A stretch of 64,000 bases of DNA from CAYULW01 sp964445815 (GTDB lineage Bacteria; Bacteroidota; Bacteroidia; Flavobacteriales_E; Vicingaceae). Positions 9,175 through 17,069 of the stretch are shown in pieces (position 1 is the stretch's first letter; every line of letters begins with the position of its first letter). The stretch covers positions 372,001 through 436,000 of the forward strand of contig CAYULW010000002.1 in the NCBI GenBank assembly GCA_964445815.1. The letters are read 5' to 3'. The position numbers and the translations under genes are program-made. Below the pieces are notes generated by a model. The model ran no database searches, was not told where the DNA came from, and worked only from the letters and a program-made list of their open reading frames with translations.

Positions 9175-10406
9175 TGCCAGCCTCCTTTTTTTCCAGATTA
9201 GGCCCCGGACTACTTTATGCGGGAGCTGCAGTAGGTGTTTCTCATCTGGTGCAATCGACCAGAGCTGGAGCCAATTATGGCCTGGCGATGATTGCCGTGG
9301 TCATCATTGCCAATGTCATCAAATACCCTTTTTTTAAAGCCGGTCCTTTATATGCGGCAGTTACCGGTAAAAGTTTGCTAGAGGCCTTTAACGCTAACGG
9401 GAAATGGGCCATGTGGCTCTTTTATCTGGTGACGATAGGCACCATGTTTGCCGTTCAGGCGGTGGTGACTTTGATCTGTTCCAGCGTGTTGGCTGCGATT
9501 TTTAATTTGACCATGCCGCTTTGGCAGATATCGGCTTTCATCATTCTGATTTGTTTTGTGATATTGGTGGTCGGCCAGTTTGACTGGTTAAACAAGATCA
9601 TGAAGGCAGTGATCATTTTGTTGACTCTCACGACAGTGGTCACTTTGCTAGCTGCATTGGCTGAACCGCCAGCAAAAATGGCGGAAATGCCCGCCTTTGA
9701 TTTTTCAAATGCAACAGATGTTTTGTTTTTAATTGCCTTGGTCGGATGGATGCCGGCTCCTTTAGACATTTCCTTATGGCATTCTGAATGGACCATTGCA
9801 GAGCTCAAAGCACCTGGAAAAGCCTCGGAAGTCAAAAAGTCCGTCTTTGACTTTAATGTGGGCTATTGGGGAACCACCTTTTTGGCTGTAGCTTTTGTGA
9901 CTTTGGGTAGCATTATTTTGAGGGGGAGCGGGGAGACGCTTTCTTCAAGCGGAGCTGTATTTTCAGGACAAGTCATCGGCATGTATACCCAAACCATAGG
10001 GGAGTGGTCCTTTTTGTTTGTAGCCATCGCCGCTTTTACCACCATGTTTAGCACCACCTTAACGGTTCTGGATGCTTTTCCCAGAGTGCTGAGCAAAGCG
10101 CTTCAATTGTCTTTCGGTCTGGCTGCAGCAAAAGTAAACAGATTGTACACTTGGTCTTTGATCATTCTGATCTCAGGAGCCATGCTGGTCTTGATCTTCC
10201 TGATGGACAATATGAAACAATTGGTGGATCTGGCCACCAGTATTTCTTTTTTGACTGCTCCAATCCTTGCCACTTTGATCTTATGGGTGGCTTATCAAAA
10301 CAAAAAAGTCTTTCAGCAGTATACCACGATCAGCAAAGTATTAGCGCTCATCGGTCTGATTTTTCTCTTTGCCTTTAGTGGCTATTATTTGGGATTGAAG
10401 TTGTGA
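9174..10406 (+). CDS. Divergent Nramp-family transporter
   Basis: 410-aa inner-membrane protein with about 11 helices and the Nramp/APC-like layout. Helix 1 reads GPGLLYAGAAVGVSHL where classical Nramp proteins have DPGN; helix 6 reads GWMPAPLDISLWHSEW where they have the MPH motif. Both metal-binding elements are therefore changed, as in Nramp-related proteins that do not select manganese or iron. It could carry another ion such as Mg2+; this is inference. It overlaps the small helical gene by one base. Its last 19 bases or so recur nearly unchanged at 14242-14260. Confidence 0.85.
   Translation: MPASFFSRLGPGLLYAGAAVGVSHLVQSTRAGANYGLAMIAVVIIANVIKYPFFKAGPLYAAVTGKSLLEAFNANGKWAMWLFYLVTIGTMFAVQAVVTLICSSVLAAIFNLTMPLWQISAFIILICFVILVVGQFDWLNKIMKAVIILLTLTTVVTLLAALAEPPAKMAEMPAFDFSNATDVLFLIALVGWMPAPLDISLWHSEWTIAELKAPGKASEVKKSVFDFNVGYWGTTFLAVAFVTLGSIILRGSGETLSSSGAVFSGQVIGMYTQTIGEWSFLFVAIAAFTTMFSTTLTVLDAFPRVLSKALQLSFGLAAAKVNRLYTWSLIILISGAMLVLIFLMDNMKQLVDLATSISFLTAPILATLILWVAYQNKKVFQQYTTISKVLALIGLIFLFAFSGYYLGLKL
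10374..10392 (+). repeat. 19-bp near-duplicate of sequence at 14242 (copy 1)
   Basis: This stretch encodes FSGYYLG at the end of the Nramp-family protein. It matches 14242-14260 with a single mismatch. The second copy runs straight into the R1 repeat, so it appears to be a fragment of a related 3' end caught at the cassette-array border. Confidence 0.7.
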
Positions 10407-10515
10407 TGGTGTGGGCTCTAAAATGCCTGCCATCGTTTCACTTTAGCAGACAAGTTAGACAACAATATTGTTTACCATTTGATCCGGCTTATCAATCCAG
10501 ATTAATTTGATTTTT

Positions 10516-10558
10516 TATTTGGATTTAAGCTCAGTTCTTTGTTATGCTTAGTTTTTTA
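10516..10558. repeat. R1 repeat, copy 1: distal end of cassette array 1
   Basis: 43-bp direct repeat, 42 of 43 bases identical to 14254-14296. Read on the minus strand it holds the core GCATAAC (10541-10547), of integron RYYYAAC type. It lies just after the last gene of array 1, where the attC site of the last cassette is expected. Downstream on the minus strand, GCTTAAATCC (in R1) and GGATTGATAAGC (10481-10505 region) can pair imperfectly. The 157-base gap between the Nramp-family gene and the next gene holds nothing else recognisable. Confidence 0.8.
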
Positions 10559-10563
10559 ATTCT

Positions 10564-10914
10564 TTATTTAATATTTCTGCTCCAAATAATATTAGGTATT
10601 CCTATTGAGAAAACTGCAATTAAGCTTACATAAGTCAAACTGCCACTAAAAATTGGAACTTCAGAATCAAGCATTGATAAAATTAACAGAGTGACAATTG
10701 GGAGATGAAAAAATAATTTTTTAATTCTCTTATCTCTTAATCGTTGAATCAAATAGATTATAACTCCATTAATGAAGCAGAAGAATAGAAGGGGAATAAT
10801 AAAAATAGTGAAGTAAAATCCTATTGTGTTAATGTCATCTCCTTCAATATAGAATGCACTAAGTAGAAGCAGTCCAATTGAGCTTAAAGAAGTAATTAAA
10901 ATTTTTCTTTTCAT
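10564..10914 (-). CDS. Cassette gene: small integral membrane protein
   Basis: 116-aa protein from the ATG at 10912-10914 (MKRKILITSLSSIGLLLLSA). Four hydrophobic stretches (about 6-22, 34-60, 75-92, 97-112) predict a polytopic inner-membrane protein; no family recognised. It is the last gene of cassette array 1: its start lies 12 bases inside the attC-like site (core at 10926-10932) and its stop is 6 bases from R1. This one-gene-per-cassette packing with the reading frame filling the cassette is typical of integron cassettes. Confidence 0.65.
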   Translation of the reverse strand: MKRKILITSLSSIGLLLLSAFYIEGDDINTIGFYFTIFIIPLLFFCFINGVIIYLIQRLRDKRIKKLFFHLPIVTLLILSMLDSEVPIFSGSLTYVSLIAVFSIGIPNIIWSRNIK

Positions 10915-10925
10915 TATACAATTAA

Positions 10926-10991
10926 GCACAACGGTTTGGCTATGAGCAGTAGCGTCCCGAAGGGCGATATTGCTTATAGGTTTTGTTGGGC
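10926..10991 (-). repeat. attC-like recombination site A (66 bp)
   Basis: Outer cores, minus-strand reading: GCCCAAC (10985-10991) and GTTGTGC (10926-10932), matching the integron R'' (RYYYAAC) and R' (GTTRRRY) boxes. Between them lies an imperfect hairpin, CTATAAGCAATATCGCCC paired with GGGACGCTACTGCTCATAG around a TTC loop, with extra unpaired bases as in attC sites. It separates the PIN-domain cassette from the membrane-protein cassette and points the same way as the genes. The right-hand end CGTTGTGCTTAATT is identical in site B. Confidence 0.75.
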
Positions 10992-10998
10992 AACGTTT

Positions 10999-11949
10999 TT
11001 ATTTAAAGGTTTCCTCATATTCAGCGTAAATTGTAGGGTCAATCTTTTCTTTGTTTGATTCAATTATATCTCGCCTAGCAGAAGAAACTGTCCAATCTGT
11101 TCCAATCCAATAAATCTGATTATTAGAGGAAAAGGCTTCGGTAATCTCATTTAACTGTTGAATAGAAAACCCATCAAAATTTCGAAGCTTTCTAATTACA
11201 CTTTTTGCATTATCAAATGAATAGGCTTCTCTTAGATTCTTAATAATAATTTCCTTTTCTGTTTCACTGGAAATCTCAATATCAGGGTAGTTTACTTTAA
11301 AGAATTCCGAAAGTCTCTTATAATAGTGTAGTTCTGAACTCTTCGTTTCTTTCCATTCTTTTAAGAGATATGAATTGAAATTAGCTTCATTGAGCTTAGA
11401 ATAATAGTCCTTGTCCTCTGAAATAAAATGCAAATCTTCATGTTCAGGCGCTACTTCCAATAAACTCACCCAATTTATAGCGTCCCCGTATGATTTATCC
11501 TTGCCTGGAGGGTTTCCAATTTCAAATCTTGTAACGGCCTCATCTAGAATATCAGAAGATGTCTCGATATAAGTTGCTTTAGAAAATAACTGATTCAACA
11601 CATCATCAGCAATTAGTGATTCTGATTCCGCATCATGTTGCAGCTGTTTCAACAGTTTGGATTTATTTGTTTCAAATTGCTTGATAGCCTTTTTCATTTT
11701 GTCATACTCATCATAAGAGTGTGAAATCATAGGAAACTGATTATTCAATTTCGAGGCTCGAAGCTTATCTAGCGAATCTGATATTTTGACCTCTCTGTTT
11801 CGGTAGAATTCATTTTGAGTCTGTTCAGGTAAATAGAGAACAATGTTCCCTGTATTTATCAAGGCAATCAATTTCTTGAGCTCCTTCAAATCCTCGTTTG
11901 AGAAATGATAAAAAGTCAAATAAACATTTGTGTCTATGTAAAGATTCAT
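10999..11949 (-). CDS. Cassette gene: PIN-domain protein (DUF4935-like)
   Basis: 316-aa protein. The N-terminus MNLYIDTNVYLTFYHF carries the first PIN acidic residue (D6), a conserved T and N, and LYLPEQTQNEFYRNR (about 43-57) is the second conserved region with a Glu. GDAINWVSLLE (about 155-165) and HFISEDKDYYSKL (about 174-186) give the remaining Asp/Glu residues. This fits DUF4935/PIN-like RNases, seen in toxin and defence settings; no antitoxin gene is adjacent. It is the first gene of cassette array 1, 22 bases after the R2 leader, and ends directly at attC-like site A. Confidence 0.8.
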   Translation of the reverse strand: MNLYIDTNVYLTFYHFSNEDLKELKKLIALINTGNIVLYLPEQTQNEFYRNREVKISDSLDKLRASKLNNQFPMISHSYDEYDKMKKAIKQFETNKSKLLKQLQHDAESESLIADDVLNQLFSKATYIETSSDILDEAVTRFEIGNPPGKDKSYGDAINWVSLLEVAPEHEDLHFISEDKDYYSKLNEANFNSYLLKEWKETKSSELHYYKRLSEFFKVNYPDIEISSETEKEIIIKNLREAYSFDNAKSVIRKLRNFDGFSIQQLNEITEAFSSNNQIYWIGTDWTVSSARRDIIESNKEKIDPTIYAEYEETFK

Positions 11950-11971
11950 CTGTTTCTTTTAAATGTTTGCC

Positions 11972-12056
11972 AACTATGAAATAAACGTAAGTATAAAAAT
12001 CGACTTGGACTGGGGGTGCTTTAAGTTGCTAAAAAAGAAAGATGTAGTCAATTGTA
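11972..12056 (-). repeat. R2 leader repeat, copy 1 (attI/promoter-like)
   Basis: About 85 bp homologous to 17627-17717. The 32 bases next to the cassette (11972-12003) are identical in both copies, as is TTTAAGTTGCTAAAAAAGA (12020-12038), followed by a shared CAATTGTAA-like end. On the minus strand the identical block reads toward the PIN gene, contains the -7-like element TACTTACG, and ends at the junction core GTTGGCA (11968-11974). The position before the first cassette in both arrays fits an attI-like site carrying the cassette promoter. It begins 11 bases after the SpoIIE stop codon. Confidence 0.75.
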
Positions 12057-12067
12057 AAGGACTGTCT

Positions 12068-14161
12068 CTATACTCTTACTCCTATCACACAAACATCATC
12101 AATCTGCTCCAAGCTCCCTTTCCACTCGTCAAAGGTTTTATCAATGAGCAGCTTTTGTTCATCAAGGGGTTGATCCTGAATGCTCAATAATAATCTTCTA
12201 AAATTTGGAGCCTTGAATTTTTTACCTTTTTCTCCACCAAACTGATCGACAAAGCCATCCGAGAAGATGTAAAATGCATCTCCTTTGTTTAACTCAATTG
12301 TATGGGTTGGAAACTCGCTTGAATTTTCTACCAAACCAATGGCTTGTTTGTGGGCTTTGATTTCTTCTACTTCTGTTGCGTTTTTTCTGATGATCCAAAG
12401 TGGGTTATAGGCTCCCGCATACTTTAAACTATATTTTTCCGATTTGGGTTCATCCATTTTACTCAAAGTTGAAAGCGAACAAAGCGCGATGTCCATCCCG
12501 TCTTTTACTTCTTCATCCGATTTTTCGAACTCTTCAACGACTAATTCTCTGGTTTTTGTAAGGATATCGCCCGGTTCTCTTAAGCCAAATTCTTTTACTG
12601 CTCTATTGAGAGCTGAATTGCAGACGACAGAAACCATGGCTCCCGGTACTCCATGTCCTGTGCAGTCGGCAGCGGCAAAAAGCACCAAGTTCTCTTCGGG
12701 CTTGGTGTACATCCAGTAAAAGTCTCCTGCCACCACATCTTTAGGTTTATAAAGTATGAAGTTGTTGGGTAGGTACTCCTTCACCAATCGATCCGGAGGA
12801 AGAATAGCGGTTTGGATCCGTTTGGCATAGTGAATCGAATCGGTAATTTCTTTATTCTTTTCTGTGAGTTCTTCATGTGCTTTTTCTACTTCTTGTTTCT
12901 GAAAGGCAATCAACTCGTTGTCTTTTCTTTTTTGTTTATAGGCTTTAAATGCCACTCCCGCAAGAATTAGAGTCAATAACAGACCTACAGTCATTGCCCA
13001 CAACTGTGTGTTTTTTGCAGATGCAATGGCTTCATTTTTTTGATTTTGAGCAGAGGTGATCCTCAATAATTTGCTCCGATATTCTCTATCGGCTACTGAA
13101 TTAAGATAGCCGTTGTAATTGGCTGTTACATTTTTTGGCTCTTTAGCTAATACGATATTGTATAAAGAGTCGATCTGTGCAGCAACAATTGTGTCATGCT
13201 CAATCAGTTGAGATTGGTATTCTGATAGTTTTGATGCTGCAAACAGATTGATATCGACTCTGCGTTGCCAAAGTTCCGCTGAATCATTGACAATGTTGAA
13301 TTCCTGAACAATCTTGAAATAAGATTCAAAAAGCTCCATGCCAAACTCAATTGCAGAAGCATCTAAAGCCATAGCCGCTTCATTGTAGATGGTTGCTGCT
13401 AAAAATTTTAATGACTTTACTGCATCATTGCGCATGTATTCATTGGTATCTGTCAGCTCAATGGCACGTTTATAACTTTTTACAGCAGCTTCTCTAGCCA
13501 ACTTGCCTGTTGAAAGCGCGCTATAATACTTGAATTGATCTTTAAGAATGTATCCTCTGATATACCAAAATCTGGCATTACTTGCATTTGAATCTATGCT
13601 CAATGCACTGTCGATTGCTTCTAAGGCTTTATCATAATATGCCGACTTGTACAAGTGAATCACTTTACATTGGAAATCTTTACAATCATCCTCTTTGAGC
13701 GCCTCACTTTTCAAATAAGCTTCTGCCTTGGATTGAATAGATGTTCGGTAGCTCAGCATTCGTTCAATCGATCTAAGCCTTGCATTAAAATCTACACTTA
13801 GCTTAACAACTTGCGGATAGTTATGGTTTGTATCAACTCGCTGAAGGTGACCGACACACCATTTAAAGAGTTCTGACTGACCGGAGTCAGGCAAGGCATC
13901 TGCATTTGTAGCAGTCACATTCATCCATTTCAGATAGGCAAAGGCGAGATGCGCATCTAGAGAATCATTTTGACCATGATCTTGGATTCTTCCATAAAGT
14001 TGATCAACAGCTTCTTTAGGACTTGAAAAGTTAATGCTTTGTTCAATGGAGTCCAATGGACTGAGCTGTACCTCATTCTCTGACTGACTAAAAAAAGAAC
14101 AAGAGTTGTTTACTGCTGCAATTAACAAGACAAAACACGATATAAGCAGAACACTTCTCAT
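12068..14161 (-). CDS. TPR-sensor / SpoIIE-type PP2C phosphatase
   Basis: 697-aa membrane-anchored serine/threonine phosphatase of the RsbU/SpoIIE family, likely acting on an anti-anti-sigma factor. It starts with a signal or lipoprotein-like segment (MRSVLLISCFVLLIAAVNNSC), has helical TPR-like repeats (about 40-370), a membrane helix (about 390-412), a coiled coil, then the SpoIIE domain: ILPPDRLVKEYLP, PKDVVAGDFYWMY, AAADCTGHGVPGAMVS, and IFSDGFVDQFGG near the end. The metal-binding Asp residues are present. The open frame continues upstream to a TTG at 14203, but those 14 codons copy the C-terminus of a SpoIIE protein, so the ATG at 14161 is preferred. Confidence 0.88.
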   Translation of the reverse strand: MRSVLLISCFVLLIAAVNNSCSFFSQSENEVQLSPLDSIEQSINFSSPKEAVDQLYGRIQDHGQNDSLDAHLAFAYLKWMNVTATNADALPDSGQSELFKWCVGHLQRVDTNHNYPQVVKLSVDFNARLRSIERMLSYRTSIQSKAEAYLKSEALKEDDCKDFQCKVIHLYKSAYYDKALEAIDSALSIDSNASNARFWYIRGYILKDQFKYYSALSTGKLAREAAVKSYKRAIELTDTNEYMRNDAVKSLKFLAATIYNEAAMALDASAIEFGMELFESYFKIVQEFNIVNDSAELWQRRVDINLFAASKLSEYQSQLIEHDTIVAAQIDSLYNIVLAKEPKNVTANYNGYLNSVADREYRSKLLRITSAQNQKNEAIASAKNTQLWAMTVGLLLTLILAGVAFKAYKQKRKDNELIAFQKQEVEKAHEELTEKNKEITDSIHYAKRIQTAILPPDRLVKEYLPNNFILYKPKDVVAGDFYWMYTKPEENLVLFAAADCTGHGVPGAMVSVVCNSALNRAVKEFGLREPGDILTKTRELVVEEFEKSDEEVKDGMDIALCSLSTLSKMDEPKSEKYSLKYAGAYNPLWIIRKNATEVEEIKAHKQAIGLVENSSEFPTHTIELNKGDAFYIFSDGFVDQFGGEKGKKFKAPNFRRLLLSIQDQPLDEQKLLIDKTFDEWKGSLEQIDDVCVIGVRV

Positions 14162-14241
14162 AATTCTAAGACCAATGATACAAACATCATCAATTCGATC
14201 CAAGTTTACTTTCCATTTTTAAAAGCGTATTGGATGAGTTA
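14162..14241 (-). pseudogene. C-terminal remnant of a second SpoIIE phosphatase gene
   Basis: Translates as WKVNLDRIDDVCIIGLRI, closely matching the end of the intact gene (WKGSLEQIDDVCVIGVRV). With one frameshift, the bases before it read LIQYAFK, matching its LLIDKTFDE. No stop codon remains, so the fragment runs in frame into the intact gene's ATG. It marks a lost tandem paralogue whose 5' part was replaced by cassette array 2. Confidence 0.8.
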
Positions 14242-14260
14242 TTTAGCGGCTATTATTTGG
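14242..14260 (+). repeat. 19-bp near-duplicate of the Nramp-family gene end (copy 2)
   Basis: Matches 10374-10392 with one mismatch and reads FSGYYLD on the plus strand before merging with R1 copy 2. It lies directly beside the SpoIIE remnant. Confidence 0.7.
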
Positions 14261-14296
14261 ATTTAAGCTCAGTTCTTTGTTGTGCTTAGTTTTTTA
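14254..14296. repeat. R1 repeat, copy 2: distal end of cassette array 2
   Basis: 43-bp repeat, 42 of 43 identical to 10516-10558. The minus-strand core is GCACAAC (14279-14285), exactly complementary to the GTTGTGC that opens this cassette at 16780-16786. Its core and last bases overlap the stop region of the S41 protease gene (stop at 14286), as expected for a terminal attC half. Confidence 0.8.
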
Positions 14297-15779
14297 TTAT
14301 TTCAATTAACTTTTCCAATTGAGAATCACCTTTTCTCAATACCTGATTCTCATCTCTTTCAATAATAATATCCGGAACAGTTCCATTTCCATCAAGTGTT
14401 TTGCCATTTCTTTGAAATGAAAGCATAGTTGATAACTTTACTCGAATATTAGAATTTTTAAGATAAAATTTCTTTGACCTACCGCTTGAACCATTGGTAG
14501 TTACGCCAACTATTTTTACATTATCTAAACCTTTAAGTGCCGAAGTAAAGACAGAAGCCGCACTAAAACATTCTTCATTTACCAAAATATAAATAGGGCA
14601 ATTTATGGGTTGTTTACTGTGAAGCACCATATAATACGGTTCGCTAAATTTATTCACGTCAACTTTAAATTCTGTTTCGTAATTCTTATTGAAATTATCT
14701 ATTGCTTTTCTGTCCTTGTCGGATAACATTTCTGAATTATAGTTGTAAAGAAACCTTGATTGCATAGAATAAATATCCTCATCTAAAAATTGGTCACTTC
14801 TCACATAAGCCACATTTGCTACCCAAGGCGATTGTTTAGAATCTACGAAATAACCTGAAAATGTATTAAGTATTTCTCTTGTTCCGCCACCATTTCCACG
14901 AATGTCAATTACCATTGCCTTTGAATCTTTGTACTTTTCAATTGTAGATGTTAAGTAGGGTTCTAAATTTGGGATTTCTTCATAACTTACCATTGAAGGA
15001 ATAGCTAGATATGCAATAGAATCTGTCAGCCATTTGTCTAATTTTGATAATTCAAAATCTTCATCACGTCCAAAATCTCTGTAATCTCGATTAAAACTTG
15101 TAGAGCCAATATCGAAATACCAATTTCTCCTATCGCTCACAGGTAAAACCAACTTTTTATCGGTTTTGCCATTAGTCAAAGTTATTTGAATCTCTTTCAA
15201 CGCTGTTTTGCCTTGTTTAAAATAAAGCTCTCCAATATCTCTCAAATCTTTTAATTCATCTGATTGTTTTGCATTTTTTGGTGAGAGTTTTCTCGTGTAG
15301 GCGTTACTATTTAAAAAGTCTTTGATGTTAACACCGTCAACTTCTTTTAAATATGGATATGCTTGGTCAAAATACTCGTACTCTTTGGTTGTTCTATTAA
15401 AGTTAAGTGCAAGAATATTGTTGCCCAAAGACGATACTACAAAGGGCAAATACAAATTATACAACTCGTAATCATCTTCTTCAAAATTTTCAATTCTAAT
15501 ATTAGCGTGTCTATCAATTATATTTGAGATAATTTTTTCTAACTCGAATGCTAAAAAATATATTGGGATTGAGTCCTTTTGGTTTATTTTTCTTTCGACT
15601 TCATTATAGCTTTTTTCAAAATCAAAATCTGATACTTGATAATATGAAGATTGAGTTTTCAATAAGGTCTTAAATTCCTTTAAATCTTCTAAAGCTTTTT
15701 CTTTTGACAGATATTGACCAAACCCCAAAGTTGAAGTAAGCAATAAGGTTAGGAATATTAAGATTTTTCTTTTTATCAT
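14286..15779 (-). CDS. Cassette gene: S41-family peptidase, secreted
   Basis: 497-aa C-terminal-processing-type serine peptidase. Signal peptide MIKRKILIFLTLLLTSTLGFGQ, helical region, then the S41 core (about 260-480): MVIDIRGNGGGTREILNTF (about 289-307) and LVNEECFSAASVFTSALKG (about 397-415), whose Ser in FSAAS is the nucleophile; GSSGRSKKFYLKN follows. A canonical PDZ domain is not obvious. It lies 3 bases after the HEPN-like gene on the same strand, within one cassette, and ends at R1 copy 2. A protease in a mobile cassette may process envelope proteins or act in defence; no direct evidence. Confidence 0.88.
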   Translation of the reverse strand: MIKRKILIFLTLLLTSTLGFGQYLSKEKALEDLKEFKTLLKTQSSYYQVSDFDFEKSYNEVERKINQKDSIPIYFLAFELEKIISNIIDRHANIRIENFEEDDYELYNLYLPFVVSSLGNNILALNFNRTTKEYEYFDQAYPYLKEVDGVNIKDFLNSNAYTRKLSPKNAKQSDELKDLRDIGELYFKQGKTALKEIQITLTNGKTDKKLVLPVSDRRNWYFDIGSTSFNRDYRDFGRDEDFELSKLDKWLTDSIAYLAIPSMVSYEEIPNLEPYLTSTIEKYKDSKAMVIDIRGNGGGTREILNTFSGYFVDSKQSPWVANVAYVRSDQFLDEDIYSMQSRFLYNYNSEMLSDKDRKAIDNFNKNYETEFKVDVNKFSEPYYMVLHSKQPINCPIYILVNEECFSAASVFTSALKGLDNVKIVGVTTNGSSGRSKKFYLKNSNIRVKLSTMLSFQRNGKTLDGNGTVPDIIIERDENQVLRKGDSQLEKLIEIIKN

Positions 15780-15782
15780 AGT

Positions 15783-16766
15783 TTAGTTTTTTCTTTTATA
15801 CTCAAATTCAAATTTGGTTTGATTCTCAATTATTAATTCTTTGATTAGAGCTGTAAGTATTGATAAAGCAAACTGTGAATAGTCCCAATAACTTCTCTCA
15901 AATTGGTCGAAATCGCTACTAAATTTGGGTGGAAAGTTTAAATCTCCATGGACGAACCTTGAGCGATAGTCATAAAGTTTTTGGAGCTTCTTTTTAAATT
16001 CTTTCGGTTGACCTAAGACGATTGTTGACTTTGTTTTAATCTGTGCCATAATACTATTAGTGCCTTCTGCAAGAAGACTTTCAATTCCTATCATAGTCCA
16101 AAACAGCTCTGATGTATCCTTTTCTTTATTGTGTGAAAAACTGTAGGAGAAAGCATTGATTGCTCTTTGCAAATTAGTTTGACTCAAATCATCAGGATGA
16201 AAACTATGACCAATAAACCAATCAATCGTCTTTCCAAAATCAGGTTGCCGAATTTTAGGCCAATTAATATCTAAAGCGTGACCAAGGGCCATATCAATGT
16301 TACTAATACTCATTTCTGTTTTCCCAAGAATATCATCTATGCTCTCTTTGAAAATTATTCCTGGAAGGAAATCAAACTTTGAATTAAAAGACAAATGCAG
16401 AATGAGTGAAAAACGTTTAATAACATGATTAATATATATTTCCCAAAGCTCATCAAGGTCATGCTTAAAAGTGAATTTTAGTTCTATGAATTCAGAAATC
16501 CATTCTGAATGAAAGTACTTATGTCGATTTGAGATTGATAATATTTCAGGATCTTCCTTCTTGTGATACTTTGAACTGTATATGATGTTGATGTTTAGGT
16601 CGACTATCTTCTTATATTTTTCGTCCTTTTCATCAATAAGGTGAATGAAATCTGTGTTATTGCCAAAAGTCGGTATAGTATCGAGTGTTTGCTCATACAC
16701 TTCGTCTAGCAATTCATATTGCTCAGGACCTCGAAAAGGGATTATTACCCTGACTTTTGGCTGCAT
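15783..16766 (-). CDS. Cassette gene: ApeA-like HEPN-domain protein
   Basis: 327-aa cytoplasmic protein. The C-terminal part (about 195-320) has the pattern of ApeA-like HEPN domains: RAINAFSYSFSH, IGIESLLAEG, and the RX4-6H-type motif YDYRSRFVHGDLNFP (about 270-284), the usual RNase active-site position. The N-terminal 190 residues are not recognised. HEPN proteins are common RNase effectors in toxin-antitoxin and anti-phage systems. It opens cassette 2b: the start is 13 bases from the GTTGTGC core of attC-like site B, and the S41 peptidase follows. Confidence 0.7.
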   Translation of the reverse strand: MQPKVRVIIPFRGPEQYELLDEVYEQTLDTIPTFGNNTDFIHLIDEKDEKYKKIVDLNINIIYSSKYHKKEDPEILSISNRHKYFHSEWISEFIELKFTFKHDLDELWEIYINHVIKRFSLILHLSFNSKFDFLPGIIFKESIDDILGKTEMSISNIDMALGHALDINWPKIRQPDFGKTIDWFIGHSFHPDDLSQTNLQRAINAFSYSFSHNKEKDTSELFWTMIGIESLLAEGTNSIMAQIKTKSTIVLGQPKEFKKKLQKLYDYRSRFVHGDLNFPPKFSSDFDQFERSYWDYSQFALSILTALIKELIIENQTKFEFEYKRKN

Positions 16767-16779
16767 CTTTTTTAATTAA

Positions 16780-16974
16780 GCACAACGTTTACTGTATGGT
16801 GTCGTTGTGGTTTTGATAAAGATACTATTTCAGTTTGCCACTTAGCAAAAACCGCTTTGCGGTATTGTTTCTTTGCCTTTTTACAAAAACCGTTAGCGGA
16901 TTTTGCGACCATCAAATAGCAACAGAACTTACCAAACTACCTTACCCACAATGCACTATACAGCGTGTTAGGGC
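16780..16974 (-). repeat. attC-like recombination site B (195 bp)
   Basis: Minus-strand outer cores are GCCCTAAC (16967-16974) and GTTGTGC (16780-16786). Inner arms ACGCTGTATAGTGCATTGTG and CACAACGACACCATACAGT pair imperfectly, with a long, partly self-complementary middle (for example CCGCTTTGCGG-like inverted repeats near 16848-16864). The right end CGTTGTGCTTAATT is identical to site A. It separates the HEPN/S41 cassette from the two small genes to its right and fills most of the 303-base gene-free stretch here, where I see no credible coding sequence. Confidence 0.75.
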
Positions 16975-17069
16975 TAGTTTTTATTCTCCGTCCATTAAGA
17001 CAAAATATCTTACTGCGTCAGCAAACCCTGTTGCTCCCTCAGGTAAAGTATAAATCTGACAATAATTGT

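Noticed and set aside
14162..14203. TTG start of the SpoIIE phosphatase at 14203
   Set aside because: The first 14 codons copy the C-terminus of the same protein family, so they are a remnant of another gene; the ATG at 14161 opens a normal signal-like segment.
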